Assembly: GCA_036172665.1 (NCBI GenBank)
Contig: CM069875.1
Coordinates: forward strand, 21,793,806-21,857,805
DNA: 64,000 bases
DNA from: Prosopocoilus inquinatus
Taxonomy: Eukaryota; Arthropoda; Insecta; Coleoptera; Lucanidae
Direction of reading: 5' to 3'
The position numbers and the translations under genes are program-made. The notes under the pieces were generated by a model, which was given only the letters and a program-made list of their open reading frames with translations, did not search any database and was not told the origin of the DNA. This document shows, piece after piece, positions 34,616-45,479 of this stretch (the first letter of the stretch is position 1; every line of letters begins with the position of its first letter).

Positions 34616-36100
34616 CAGGGATATTCACGGTGAGTGGCCTATTAAATTATATTGGAAACTACACCTTACATGCCGCTGAAAATTTGTATGTGGTATTAAT
34701 CGATGACGTACTATTCAAATAATGTAAAATCAGTCCTGGGGTACTTCCGGTTGTACCTAACTTTCTTATTTTAAATGGAACGCCCCATATATTATTACAT
34801 TTTTGAATTCCCCGATCAGTTTTACATCTTTTGTATTCACATACGTCATAACTAAAATGAACTGTTTTGACAATATTATTTTTTTTTCTAAAAATCTTGG
34901 CGATTGCAGTGGTCACAATAAATTGGAATATTTTGAAAACTAAAAAAGACAGAGAACTGTACTTTTCTCTGCTTGTACACAGAGATGAAGTAACACTTTT
35001 TTGTTAAAAGATAAACAGTACACTTTATAATGAACTTACAGGGGATCTTCAGTTTTCAACTATGAATAACTTGATTTTTTTTAATGCGACCATTAACTGT
35101 TATCTATGGCATCTGATGCAAAATATAATTTTCTTTCTATTTTGAATAGACAATATAATGATTATCTCTAATGGTTTTCAAGATATTTGCGTACAAATTG
35201 ATTTCTTGTTAAATACTGACACTATAAATACGCAATTCAATTCTTATTATAAACAGAATGCTTAGCTTGATCTTTCATAATTTTTGTTCAAAATGATATT
35301 TATTTACTAATAAGAACTTTTGTAATGCTGGCGGAAATGTTTGAAGATCGTTTAATAGGCTGCGGTGATCATTGGGTTTGGCTTCTTAGATCACCCGATC
35401 TAACTCCAGTAGATTTTTATTTACGGAGTGCATAATACTCCTGTAAATATTAGAGGGAATCAGGATCGAAGGCGCAGAAACGTATTTGAACAATTAGATG
35501 GACAAGAAATTGAAAAAACCCAATCTATATATCGTCAGTACTTGACAAGAAATAAATTATGCATAAATATATTCAAAACCATTAAAGGTAACGATACAAT
35601 TGTTTATACAAAAACGAAGGAAAATAATATTTTGCATTCGATGGAATAGAAAGAAGTCAGTGGTTGTATTTAAAAAAATTGAATTATTTATTGTTGAAAA
35701 CTGTCAACTCTTGTGGATTTCCTACAAGCTCTTTGTAAAGTATACGGTTTAATTTTTTATCAGAAAAGTATTATTCCGTCTTTGTGATCAAACAGAAAAT
35801 TTGTCCAATTTTCCATATTTTTTTAGTTTTTGAAATATTCCAATTTATTGTGACCACTGTAATCACCAATTGTTTTTTTAGAAAAAATTGGATATCATCA
35901 AAACGATACATTCTAGCCAAGATGTATGCCAATACAAAAGATGTAGAATTGAACGAGGAATTCAAAAATGTAATAATACATGGAGTGTTCTATTTAAAAC
36001 AGGAATGTTACTATCGACTTCCGATAGAACCGGAAGCACGTCATGTGGTCAGTGTGGTTTCCAATATAATCTAATAGGCCACTCACCGTGAATATCCCTG
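34616..36100. mobile_element. Palindromic IS630-like element with TA target duplication
   Basis: The ends are CAGGGATATTCACGGTGAGT on the left and its complement on the right, flanked by TA (34614-34615 and 36101-36102). Inverted arms extend inward about 250-300 bp (left 34616-34920, right about 35840-36100) with the shared ACTTCCGG...TTCTTATTTTAAATGG block. The unique centre carries a transposase fragment (35335-35650). The short ORFs at 35784-36091 are arm sequence. Confidence 0.85.
35335..35650 (+). pseudogene. IS630-like transposase C-terminal fragment
   Basis: The plus-strand translation gives LAEMFEDRLIGCGDHWVWLL, then RSPDLTPVDFYL containing the last catalytic acidic residue (about 35390-35425). 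It then shifts frame at the LWG-equivalent position into YxxTPVNIRGNQDRRRRNVF (from about 35430), typical of the C-terminal region of these arthropod transposases. N-terminal and first-Asp regions are absent, so this is an internally deleted element. Confidence 0.75.
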
Positions 36101-36102
36101 TA

Positions 36103-36670
36103 TATCGTGTATAATTTTACTTCTTGACCGAAATGTCTATTTTTTAATTAAGAACATAAGAACACTGTGGAAACAATCAAGATTTTGATACTGACATATA
36201 TGACGCTAGCTGGAGCAATTAAAATTTTACAAACTTAAGAACCCCTCAGTTTTTATAATATTGTAATTATTGACTATCGCGTCAAGTGGTGAGAATAACG
36301 TTGAAAAAACTTAAGTATTTAGGACTATTCTGTAATATTGATATGCATATCAATTAATATGTTCTTCAGTATTTAAAGAGAATTTGATATGATTTCATAA
36401 CAATTCAGGTCGATTGTCGGCCGCCAATTGAAGAGAGATGCATATTTACTTTATTCCACACTTAATATGCATTGCAAATTATTACGAAACCTGTGTATGT
36501 ACAGAGTAACAATTTTGCAAGGTTACTTGGTGATAATTGACACGTATCAAGTCCATATCAATGTTTTAGAATAGACCCCATTGTCTTTGAAAATCCATAT
36601 CATTCAACTTCTTCTAACTGACATAATAAACAACGAATAGTTTTTTAGATTTATGTATAAGAAACCAATT
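36103..36670. other. Intergenic, no assignable feature
   Basis: AT-rich spacer. Nothing recognised. Confidence 0.3.
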
Positions 36671-36679
36671 AGAAGGAGA

Positions 36680-36900
36680 AATATATTCCCTTCAAATTGT
36701 CATATGGTCTGACGAGTCGAATACAAAGCCACCAATGTTGTTCAAAGTATTTAAACATTTGGTTTCAACAAGATGGCTCACACTCTCATGACGCCAGAGT
36801 TGCTAAGTGTTTAGCTGAAATCCAAAAATTAATAACGAAGACATCGGCTGGTCAGCAGATGACTAGGTTTATCTCCCATAGACTATTTTCTGATGGGTAG
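36680..36900 (+). pseudogene. IS630-like transposase fragment joining two catalytic regions
   Basis: IVIWSDESN (about 36693-36720, first Asp region) is followed after a short gap and frame change by YLNIWFQQDGSHSHDARVAK (about 36747-36806, second Asp region) and CLAEIQ. The sequence normally between the two Asp residues is mostly deleted. No termini are identified around it. Confidence 0.7.
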
Positions 36901-37800
36901 TACAGTGAAACACAAGTTTATAGTACAAAAGTTTACAACGTTTTAACTGATTACTGTGGGGTTATGGATATGGATTTTCCTAGAACGATTCTTGTTTTTT
37001 TTCAGACTACTCCATACCACATACCACTTGATGCAGTACGTAAAATTGACTGCACTTTGACTTGTTAAACCCGAAAGATAATTTTGCATTTAAAGCGGAT
37101 TTCTTTTTAAAAAATAAAAACTAAAATGAAAATTTTTTCGCAATATTTCAAAATGAGAAGGACCTGAATCAAGTTGCTTTCCAGATTATAAAATAATATG
37201 AAAGAAGGCAATATCTTGAAGGCTGTGTTTACTGGTTTATTAGAAAAACTCAATTTAACCAGAGTTTAAAAGTTGTGTTCCGAAAATTAGGGAAAGTTGA
37301 CTTAACCACGTATTAAATGCCACTGGGATCTCAGATTTCTGCTTATTAAGAAAAATTAAAAATTAAAATTTTTTGTTCAAATAATGTCTAATACGTTTTC
37401 TTCATTTTGTGCAATTTCGCTTGGAATATAAAAAGTTTTAAATTTGTGAAATGCCTGCTTTAAAGGGATACACCATCGTAATCCTAAAAATCTACTACAG
37501 CGAAGTGAAATAAGGGAGCCAATCAGAAAATAATTCTTACGGGATTTGTTGGCGTGCACAGCCGATTTTGGTCGACTTAGTTGCCGACATTTTTAGGTTA
37601 TAACAAATAACTGGCATTTGGAATTTAAAAAATAATTAATATTAAAATTATTATAAAAGATGCAAAATTACTCAGATGTTTATAACGTAATTTATTTTTG
37701 ACGATAACCGCAAAGAAATCTTTTCATAATATTGTATTACATCATATTATAAGCAAAAATGGCTCTCTAACCTAACGGAAAAGAGTTAGTAAATATATAA
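36901..37800. other. Intergenic, no assignable feature
   Basis: AT-rich spacer. A 60-codon minus-strand ORF at 37377-37559 is not recognised. Confidence 0.3.
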
Positions 37801-37900
37801 CTCACTAAGTTATATATTTATATTTATATTATTTATATATACTCACTAAGTTATATATTTATATTTATATTATTTATATATACTCACTAAGTTATATATT
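37801..37900 (+). repeat. 41-bp AT-rich minisatellite, about 2.5 copies
   Basis: CTCACTAAGTTATATATTTA recurs at 37801, 37842 and 37883, a period of exactly 41 bp with no substitutions seen. Confidence 0.92.
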
Positions 37901-38102
37901 TGTCAACCTATACAATTTCATCCGTCTCATTTGTCTATAAAACAGTACGGGTACTAATAGGTGATTCAGTTGCAATATTTGCAATTGTTGGAATGCTGAT
38001 TCCATCTCGCAATCGCGTTTATCGCCTTCTGAAATTGGCATTTAATCAGGGCATTTTTATTTGGTTTGTCAAAATGGCATTAATGACAAAATAACAAATA
38101 GA

Positions 38103-38945
38103 TATTTTTCGCGACTAACTGGTTATGTGTGGTTAGGCAAAATAAGTAACCACTGCATTTTTGTGAGTTACCGGTAACTGCTGATACGACGTCACATATG
38201 TTACTCCGGTTACTATTTTCCTCACCAGGTCAGAGAGTTGTGGAACATTAAAGTATTTTTCGCGACTAACCGGTTACGAATAACATGGTTAGCAGTAGTA
38301 ACGTTATGGTCATGAGAATACGTCACGGTTAGTAAGATTCGCCAAAACGAAACGGTTACGGTTACAGGCTTTCTGACGGTTGCATTTTAAAATTTGACAA
38401 CAGTCCAACAATGAATTGTGTATTTAACTATTACAAAAAAAAAGTTGTGATTGAATCAAGTTGAGGTTAGCACGCGGAACCACGGTTCTGAGTAGAACTC
38501 ACGGAATAAAAGAGAGACAGCAACGTTATACAACTCCCTGACCGGGTTAGGAAAATAGTAACCGCAGTAACATATGTGACGTCATATTAACAGTTCCCGG
38601 TAAGTCACGAAAATATAGTGGTCACTTATTTCGCCTAACCACTCGTAACCGGTTAGTCCCAAAAAATTACTTAATGCTTTCTCTCTCTTATTCAGTGAGT
38701 TCTGCACAGAACCGTGGTTCTGAGTGCTAACCTTAACTTGATTCAATCACGACTTTCTTTTGTAACATTTAAATACACAATTCTTGATTTGACTGTTGTC
38801 AAATTTAAAAATTAAACCGTCACAAAGCCTATTACCGTAACCGTTTCATTTTGGTGATTCTTACTGACCGTGGCGTATTCTCGTGACCATGACGTGACTA
38901 CTATTAGCCACGTCATTCGTAACCGGTTAGTCGCGAGAAATACCT
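38103..38945. mobile_element. Compound foldback element with interleaved inverted repeats
   Basis: Segment A (about 38109-38250) is inverted at A' (about 38540-38667) and segment B (about 38258-38500) is inverted at B' (about 38670-38944), giving the order A-B-A'-B'. A and B both begin with TTTTTCGCGACTAACYGGTTA, and the outer ends are inverted copies of it. A and A' share ACGTCACATATGTTAC. B and B' share CACGGTTCTGAGT and TTACGGTTAC words. No coding capacity. It looks like a hybrid of two related foldback elements. Confidence 0.75.
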
Positions 38946-40120
38946 TAAAATCTCATTTTGAAGCATGCTTCAATCAACAAATATTTATTTGAAGTGCATT
39001 CGATTTGTGTGATTACGAATCCGACATTACAACCGTCGAAAATTTAAAATCGATTCAGTAATAAATTTATAAAATCAAGAGTATGCAGGTGTGAAATAAA
39101 GCACACTGTATGTTTAATTTTAGTTTTTATTATGATGACATAATTCTTCGTTAAGCAGAATATTAATTTCAATTAAAAATTATTTAATTAATCTATCTAC
39201 AACATAAATTTAGTATCCCTTTAGCGATTGGAAGAAACATAAAATTTCGGACGTTTTTCTATACTCTGTCCAATGTCAAATATTTTAACATCAGTAAAGT
39301 AAAAATAAAAGTGACGGAGTTGATTAGTTTCATTATTATATTATGGAAATTTCTAAAATTTTATTCTAGAAAGCAATTGTCGTTTTTGTATACGTACGTG
39401 GCACACCTGTCGCTGTTGTTATCTGTATGGTCAGTTAAATACGCGGTCAGATTTTCTCACTCAACCGGAAACAAAGCCCGTTCAGAGCGCGTCGAACGCA
39501 GCGATAAATTAGCAGCACGAATAAATTTATCGGCGTGAACATATTTTTGCCGTGTACGATCGAACCGGCAATAAAATTCACTGCCGAAAAAAATTATAGA
39601 CGCCAGCAACCGTGGAGCATTTTATTGACGCTGGCAGATTATAAATTGATAGCCCGGATACATAAAATACTTTCGGTGATTTAACCATTTCCAACTATAA
39701 TATTCTTCTATTTGTTGTTTACGCCTTTATTAAACCATATACATCTGAATCGGAAGAATTTTAAAATGAAACATCAAAGCATATATTTTTTTCGGTTTTA
39801 GTACCAATCGCGCGAAGTTGTTCATTGAGAACCGAAGCAGTATATAGTGTGTGCTCGGATTGATTTCACGTTATGCATAATGGATCACAAATTTTTGAAT
39901 TCCGATTTCACGTTTTGCAATTGGGGTCCATTCTGTATCCATTAATGTTCTTTGAAATGGTTTGACTAGATTTAAATATCTTGAAATAATTCATGTCTTT
40001 CCAGAAGAATCTTTTCTTAATTTTCGAATACTAGATGACTTCCCGTAGGTGCATCGTGAAAAGATTGTAAATTCTGCCTACCATTGTTCTCGGAACTACC
40101 AATTGAGCATAATCGTCGCT
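38946..40120. other. Intergenic with G+C-richer block (39390-39660)
   Basis: Mostly AT-rich. The block 39390-39660 is CpG-containing and G+C-richer, with no recognised ORF beyond the chance one at 39311-39538. Candidate single-copy or regulatory sequence only. Confidence 0.3.
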
Positions 40121-40124
40121 AATA

Positions 40125-40156
40125 TGTTTGGAATGGTAATTATACCATTCCAAACA
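40125..40156. repeat. Perfect 14-bp-arm hairpin
   Basis: TGTTTGGAATGGTA and its exact complement are separated by ATTA. It lies just downstream of the Gypsy RNase H remnant in that element's orientation. Function unknown. Confidence 0.8.
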
Positions 40157-40189
40157 AATTAATATTAATTCCCTCCTCATCTAGTGAAT

Positions 40190-40800
40190 ACAAATTGTTC
40201 TTCCTTAATTCTTTGCCTATTCCAAACGGCTTCGTAGCTGATTTCTTCTCCAGTACAAAATGGTATTCGGGACAGTGCATCTGCATTACCGTTTTCTCTT
40301 TCTAACCTTTGAACTATTTCAATGTCATACTCTCTGAACGTAAAATCCCATTTATCTAATTTTAAGATACTTGAAACACAGCAACCCTTTAAGTGGCTTA
40401 TGATCCGTAATTACGTTAAGCCTGCATCCATGTAGGTAGCACCTGAAATGTTTGTTCGCCCAAATCCCCCTCAGACATTCTCTTTCTATGGCACTATAGT
40501 TTTGTTCACTCTGATTTAAAACTCTTCCTACATAAGCGATTAGATTTTCAAACTCTCCTTCTTCCTGGGTTAAAATAGCTCCAAGGCCTACACCTGAATC
40601 ATCTGCAGTTAAGACAAATAAATGGTTTTGAAAAATTCGGTTCAATTGGTTTTGAAAAATTCGGATTCCTAAGAATTGAATCTTTTATTAAAGCCTTTCA
40701 TCGAATATCGAGAAATTGTTGACAATCTTCGCTCCACTTAAATTCGCGATTTGTCTTCGTTAATTCTGTCAATGATTTAGCTGTATGTGAAAAATATTTT
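40190..40800 (-). pseudogene. Ty3/Gypsy RNase H remnant
   Basis: The minus-strand translation shows the end of the reverse transcriptase thumb (FKWSEDCQQFLD, about 40720). RNase H follows with LTADDSGVGLGAIL (about 40590-40630), QNYSAIERECLRGIW (about 40470-40510) and LHGCRLNVITDHKPLKGLL (about 40380-40440). After a frame change comes a connection segment with LERENGNADALSR (about 40280-40320). A 23-bp tandem duplication (TTGGTTTTGAAAAATTCGG twice, about 40622-40665) disrupts the RNase H start, and there is a stop in the thumb. Protease, most of the reverse transcriptase and integrase are absent. Confidence 0.85.
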
Positions 40801-43013
40801 GCTTAAATTTTATTTCAGGAAAACATCCTTCACGTTCTTTTAACTTACCGAACAGTTTTTGTATCTTTTCGTGTGACTAGCCCTTCGAGAAAATTTTTTT
40901 GTTTCTTGAAGAATAATCAGGTTTAACGTAAAGTTTATTCTAAATTTAAGGTTATATTGACTAAACATAGTCAATTACTACATAGCTTAATCTCAATGCT
41001 GTAGTCAGTGTGATTCGGTTGCAAAGCGCTAAACAGCATTGAGTGCGCTGAATACGCCCATTATAATTCTACCAAAACTTTGAAAACAATTTTTATGTAG
41101 CACCATAACTTCTCTATTCGTTTCTTTATTAATTACTTTGTTTAAATATTGTATTCATGGTATTTTGAGTATGCTTTTTTAAAATAAAAATGATTACTTT
41201 AAAGTTATTAACAAAAACCTGGTTATGTCATTTCCTTTTGACAAAGCTGCTGCGAAATATCAAGTGCAAAAAGTTTTTATCTCGCTTGCTTGAAAAGTTG
41301 TTTATTTGTTTCATTTAATTATGCGCATTTCATTTGCTTTGTTTTTATACATACAGTTAATACATTCATGAGTTTAAAACAATCGTTTGAAGGTTAACTG
41401 GAAGATATAACTATACGTACAGAATCGATTCTATGATCAACAAATGACTAATGATTAAGCATATTCCCAAATTGAGAAGTAAAAACTTGTTGCATAACAC
41501 ATCTGCCTAAGCTATAAATATATATGAAACAAAAATGTAAATTCATTAATTCCCTAAAAGACTTATTAACGGTTATTTACTGACGGCTCGCAGCTCAGGA
41601 TAGGGAAAAATTTTTAAGGCCGTAATTATTTGTAATTGCTTTAAGTAAACGAAAGCCGAAAAGAAATTTAAGACGGTCGTAAATATCCTTTTCCGTCCTC
41701 GGAACGACCGCAATTATCTCCTTTCAGCGGTAATTAGCCCGCTAAGTACCGAAAAGACGTCAGATAAAACATTATGAACACAGAAAATCCAATTTGTAAT
41801 AATTTGGGAAATTCCAAAGCAATCTATGATCTTTAGAACAAAAGGCCATTTCGCCTCGGCGAGCACATTGTCCGTTGCTGCTGCCAATTTGTCCACATTG
41901 TCTTCACAGAACCATCTTCTCCACGATGACCTAGAAACTCATTGTTTCGATAATTACAGGAACCTCGTGTCTCGCCACCAATTAGATTTTTACATCTCTA
42001 GTAAATCCAAATTCCGAGTCAAAAGAAAGAAACTTTGCACATAAGTTTTCGTAAAATCACATAATTAAATTATATGTAAGAAAATTTTAACCTACTGATT
42101 TTATAGTAATGAAAATTCATAATAAAAACCATATTTATAAAATAATAAATCCTGTTTAAAATTATTGTGCATTCTCTATTCAAATCTATCCAGTTATCAC
42201 ATCATTTAATGGAAGGTTGTATTATTATCTGTTAAATTTTGAAATTATTGAAACACGTTAATACTGCAATTCTAAACTCGATCGTAAGCATCTTAAGGTA
42301 CTTGTATTTAAATGGTTAGATTATACTTTACGATGCTTACTATGGAGTTTAGACTTCCAGCGTTAATTTACTGGTAGAGCTGGATTGTGTATTAGAAGGT
42401 TGCCTTGATCAGGGAAGGGTGCAGAGGGTATGTAAATCGTTACGTCACGCATGTGAAAAATTCCATTGAGCATATTAACCAGGTTTTTGCATTGTATTAT
42501 CAATAGGACCATAGAATTGATTCCATTTTTAGTGAATTAGATTAAGCTTTAAGAAACAGATTAAAACTCACTCTATTTACTTCACTGTGACGGATAAAAA
42601 TTTCGTGTGACGTCACGAGTTACTTTTTCGGGGAGTAAATTTCAAACTGACAACAAACACTAACAAACAAATTCAAGTTACAGAGGAAGAAAATATGGGA
42701 TTAGTATACGTTTCACTGTTGACAATGTTTATTAAGTGAGAAAACTATCTAACGCAGATGTTCAAGACCACCTTTTGTTCAAGTTCACAAACCTGATTTC
42801 TTCATACTGTAACAGAAGAAATAATTATGCCATGTCGACTCTGGACTTATCTAAATAGTATAGGCAAACGTTGGCCTTTATTCATGCTTCAGTCATATTA
42901 ATTACATAATCTCGGACACCGCCCGTAGAGCCAAACAGAGTCATCAGGATTTTTCAAAAACGCCTCCTGCACAGCCCACGCAAGTGAAAATAGTTAAAGC
43001 AGTTTTACATAAA
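40801..43013. other. Intergenic with G+C-richer block (41580-41760) and small hairpin
   Basis: The block 41580-41760 mixes CpG words with GTAATTA/TAATTAG homeodomain-like cores. A hairpin with 29-bp arms (four mismatches) spans about 42266-42363 (TCTAAACTC...GTAAGCATC and its inverse). No exon is supported. Confidence 0.3.
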
Positions 43014-43441
43014 TATTAGGTTCTTCGGAAAAAATGTCGTTTTTTTCTAATTTAGAATGCTTGTATTAAACGAAATATATTAATTTTGATTAAACTATGT
43101 AATTGGAATTTTCATTAGTGATCTTAACATTCATTAAAATTTCTATCTTTAAGGAAATGTTTCATCGAACAAAACATATGGTAATCCGAAAGAGCAATGT
43201 CCAGACTTTAAACAGAAAGAAGAACAAAAGTCCATCCAAACTCCATCAGTTTTTATTGAGACCTAATTGTATTATGCGGTTTTGCATTATCCTGGTCGTG
43301 GATCACGTGATTTGTTGAGCATAACAGACTGCAACATTAACTGTACGGACATTTGAAACAAGTTCAAAATGGATCACGCCAAAGATATTCCACCAAACAC
43401 TGAACATTACTTATCTTCTAAAACGATCTTTGTTAACGTCT

Positions 43442-43474
43442 GAAAAAGTAGTAGGAGTAGTAGTAGTAGTAGGA
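43442..43474 (+). repeat. Short GTA-type microsatellite
   Basis: GTAGTAGGAGTAGTAGTAG-type trinucleotide run within the mariner shell. Confidence 0.85.
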
Positions 43475-43796
43475 ATTCTTAAAAGAATCAAAAGTCACAG
43501 AAGACGATTGTGGCGGGGAGTTTGGAGTAATTTTGTACAAACATTTAAGGTGTTTACGTTGAGATTCATTTAAGTTATGTGTGTTTTTGAATGTTTAATA
43601 ATCGTACTTCGACCTCTTAAGTGGCACCAAATGGTTGAAATGAATGCACCCAACTCGTCCGACAATCGATATGTTGTAGTAACGTATTTTCTTTAATAAA
43701 TTGCAATAAAAATTGGTTAATCTTTAAACCAGGATTTCCCAAACTGTGGGGTCTTCAAAGGGGGGCGCAGCAGAATAAATTAAAAATTTATCAGTA

Positions 43797-44153
43797 CAAA
43801 GTTTTTTTAATCTCGAACCGGACAGAAATATGAAGGGAAAACTCTCAACGTTTCTCCATAAATTTAAATGACATATTTTGTAGTTTTCTGGACTCTTTAC
43901 TCAGGATATAGATCTGTCAATTAATTAAAGAAAAAAATTAGTTTTAATTTAGTTTTAGTTACTTTTCTCTTTATTCCGGTCAACTCGTATTTTAGTTTAA
44001 AATCATGTTACCTTTTCGTTTCTCTTGACGACATTTTACTTGACAACTTGTTTATTTACTTTTTTTCGTTCCTGCCGAAGCTATAAATCTATAGCGAAAC
44101 GTTGAGTGTTTTCCCTTCATATTTCTGTCCGGATCGCGATTAAAAAAACTTTG
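43797..44153. mobile_element. Palindromic MITE, 357 bp, TA-flanked
   Basis: The left arm starts CAAAGTTTTTTTAATC and continues through GGACAGAAATATGAAGGGAA; the right arm is its inverse. The arms are about 60 bp, with TA on both outer sides (43795-43796 and 44154-44155). The centre holds no ORF. Confidence 0.8.
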
Positions 44154-44310
44154 TACTTACAATTTTCATCGCAACTTCAATTAAAAATTTATCATATTAT
44201 TTTTTTATAAGAGACTGCATATATACACAGTCGCGAGCAATAAGTTTTGGTCGTTATTAATTGTCAAAGGTTGTCACTGAGCTTGTATTTTATTGAAACT
44301 AAGAGGAGAA

Positions 44311-45190
44311 TATGAAACAAATAAAAAGACTTTTTAAAACGAGCTAAAAGAGTAATTTATTGACCTACTTGACGTTTCGCAAATATAATTATTTGCTTTA
44401 TCAAGAGTGAATAACGGAAAATATAATAGATACAACAGCGACATCTTACGATCGGTTTTTGACCTGACATTGCAGTAGGATAGACAAATTGAAGCGGATT
44501 TGCTCCTAATAAGTCCCCCATGCAAATCCGTTTCAATTTGTCTGTCCTACTGCAATGTCAGGTCAATAAGCGATCGTAAGATGTCGCTGTTTTATGTATT
44601 CGTCACTCTTACTTCGTAATTGCGAATAAATTGGACAAGTCGTTTTTGTTTGCAGTGGGAATGTCGAGCTACGTCTCTGCTGACGAAGCCCCAAGCAGGG
44701 CTGAAACAGCTGTATAGAGGCTGCTCGAGGTTTTCACTGCAATCAAAAACGATTTGCAACAATTTTTTTTTAAACTTTCATTATGCTTTAACAGCAAGCA
44801 TGGCCGCCTTGCACGGGGGACTTATTAGGAGCAAATCCGCTTCAATTTGTCTATCCTACTGCAATGTCAGGTCAAAAAGCGATCGTAAGATGTCGCTGTT
44901 TTATCTATTCATCACTCTTACATCGCAATTGCGAATAAATTGGACAAGTCGTTTTTGTTTGCAGTGGGAATGTCGAGCTACGTCTCTGCTGACGAAGCCG
45001 CAAGCAGGGCTGAAACAGCTATACAGAGGCTGCTCGAAATTTTTTTGGAAAATATAATATTTGACGTTTCGCGAATATATTTAAAATATATTAAAATATT
45101 ATATTTTCCGTTATTCACTTTTGATAAAGAAGTAAATTTTTTTTTTATTTGATTCATATTCTCTGTAATTCTCACGAGCAAGAACTACCC
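44311..45190. repeat. Repeat interrupted by foldback array (filled version of 9598-9670)
   Basis: GAATATGAAACAA...ACGAGCTAAAA at 44311-44345 and CTGTAATTCTC(A)CGAGCAAGAACTAC at 45160-45190 are contiguous at 9598-9670, so the intervening sequence looks inserted. The first layer inside is an inverted pair (about 44395-44428 and 45097-45129, core GAATAACGGAAAATATAAT). The family A array sits within it. Confidence 0.6.
44427..45040. mobile_element. Foldback/tandem family A, locus 5 (inverted terminus plus two tandem monomers)
   Basis: A minus-orientation terminus (44427-44525) faces a plus-orientation array. The first monomer runs from about 44524 to 44770 and a second from about 44771 to 45030. 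Both include GCGATCGTAAGATGTCGCTG and the GAGCTACGTCTCTGCTGACG segment. The 145-codon ORF at 44620-45057 spans both copies because the monomer junction is open, not because a gene is present. Confidence 0.85.
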
Positions 45191-45308
45191 AAAAAAAAAG
45201 AAACTAAGGAGATTCTTAATTCTGAATGCTTGAAATAGTCACTTAAATATTTAATTTATTTATTAATTATGAAAATTTATATTTCTGGAATTAAAACATA
45301 TGTATGTA

Positions 45309-45479
45309 CTGTCGCAAGGAATAAATTTTGGTCGTCACTGTCAAATAAAACGTGAGTTTCAATTCCTTAAATTAGAAATTGTCACATAAATTTGTTTTAT
45401 TTTGCCAAAAAAGGGTCGGAAAGAGTCAAGTACAAATCTTTAACAATCAATGACCACCAAAATTTATTGCTCCCGACCG
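45309..45479. mobile_element. 171-bp MITE, TA-flanked
   Basis: TIRs of about 29 bp: CTGTCGCAAGGAATAAATTT on the left and CGGTCGGGAGCAATAAATTT read inward from the right, both followed by TGGTSGTCA. TA flanks both sides (45307-45308 and 45480-45481). A solitary related end lies at 44229-44280 in the same hAT element. Confidence 0.8.

Noticed and set aside
37801..37900. CRISPR-like regular repeats
   Set aside because: Units are contiguous without spacers and AT-only, in a eukaryotic context; it is a minisatellite.
43240..43400. mariner transposase inside the outer shell element
   Set aside because: Some words look like the region around WWDxxGV and QTLN, but the frame is too broken to support a separate coding feature.
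44620..45057. 145-codon ORF spanning a repeat array
   Set aside because: It reads across two tandem family A monomers in an accidental open frame. The same peptide words recur in each monomer copy.
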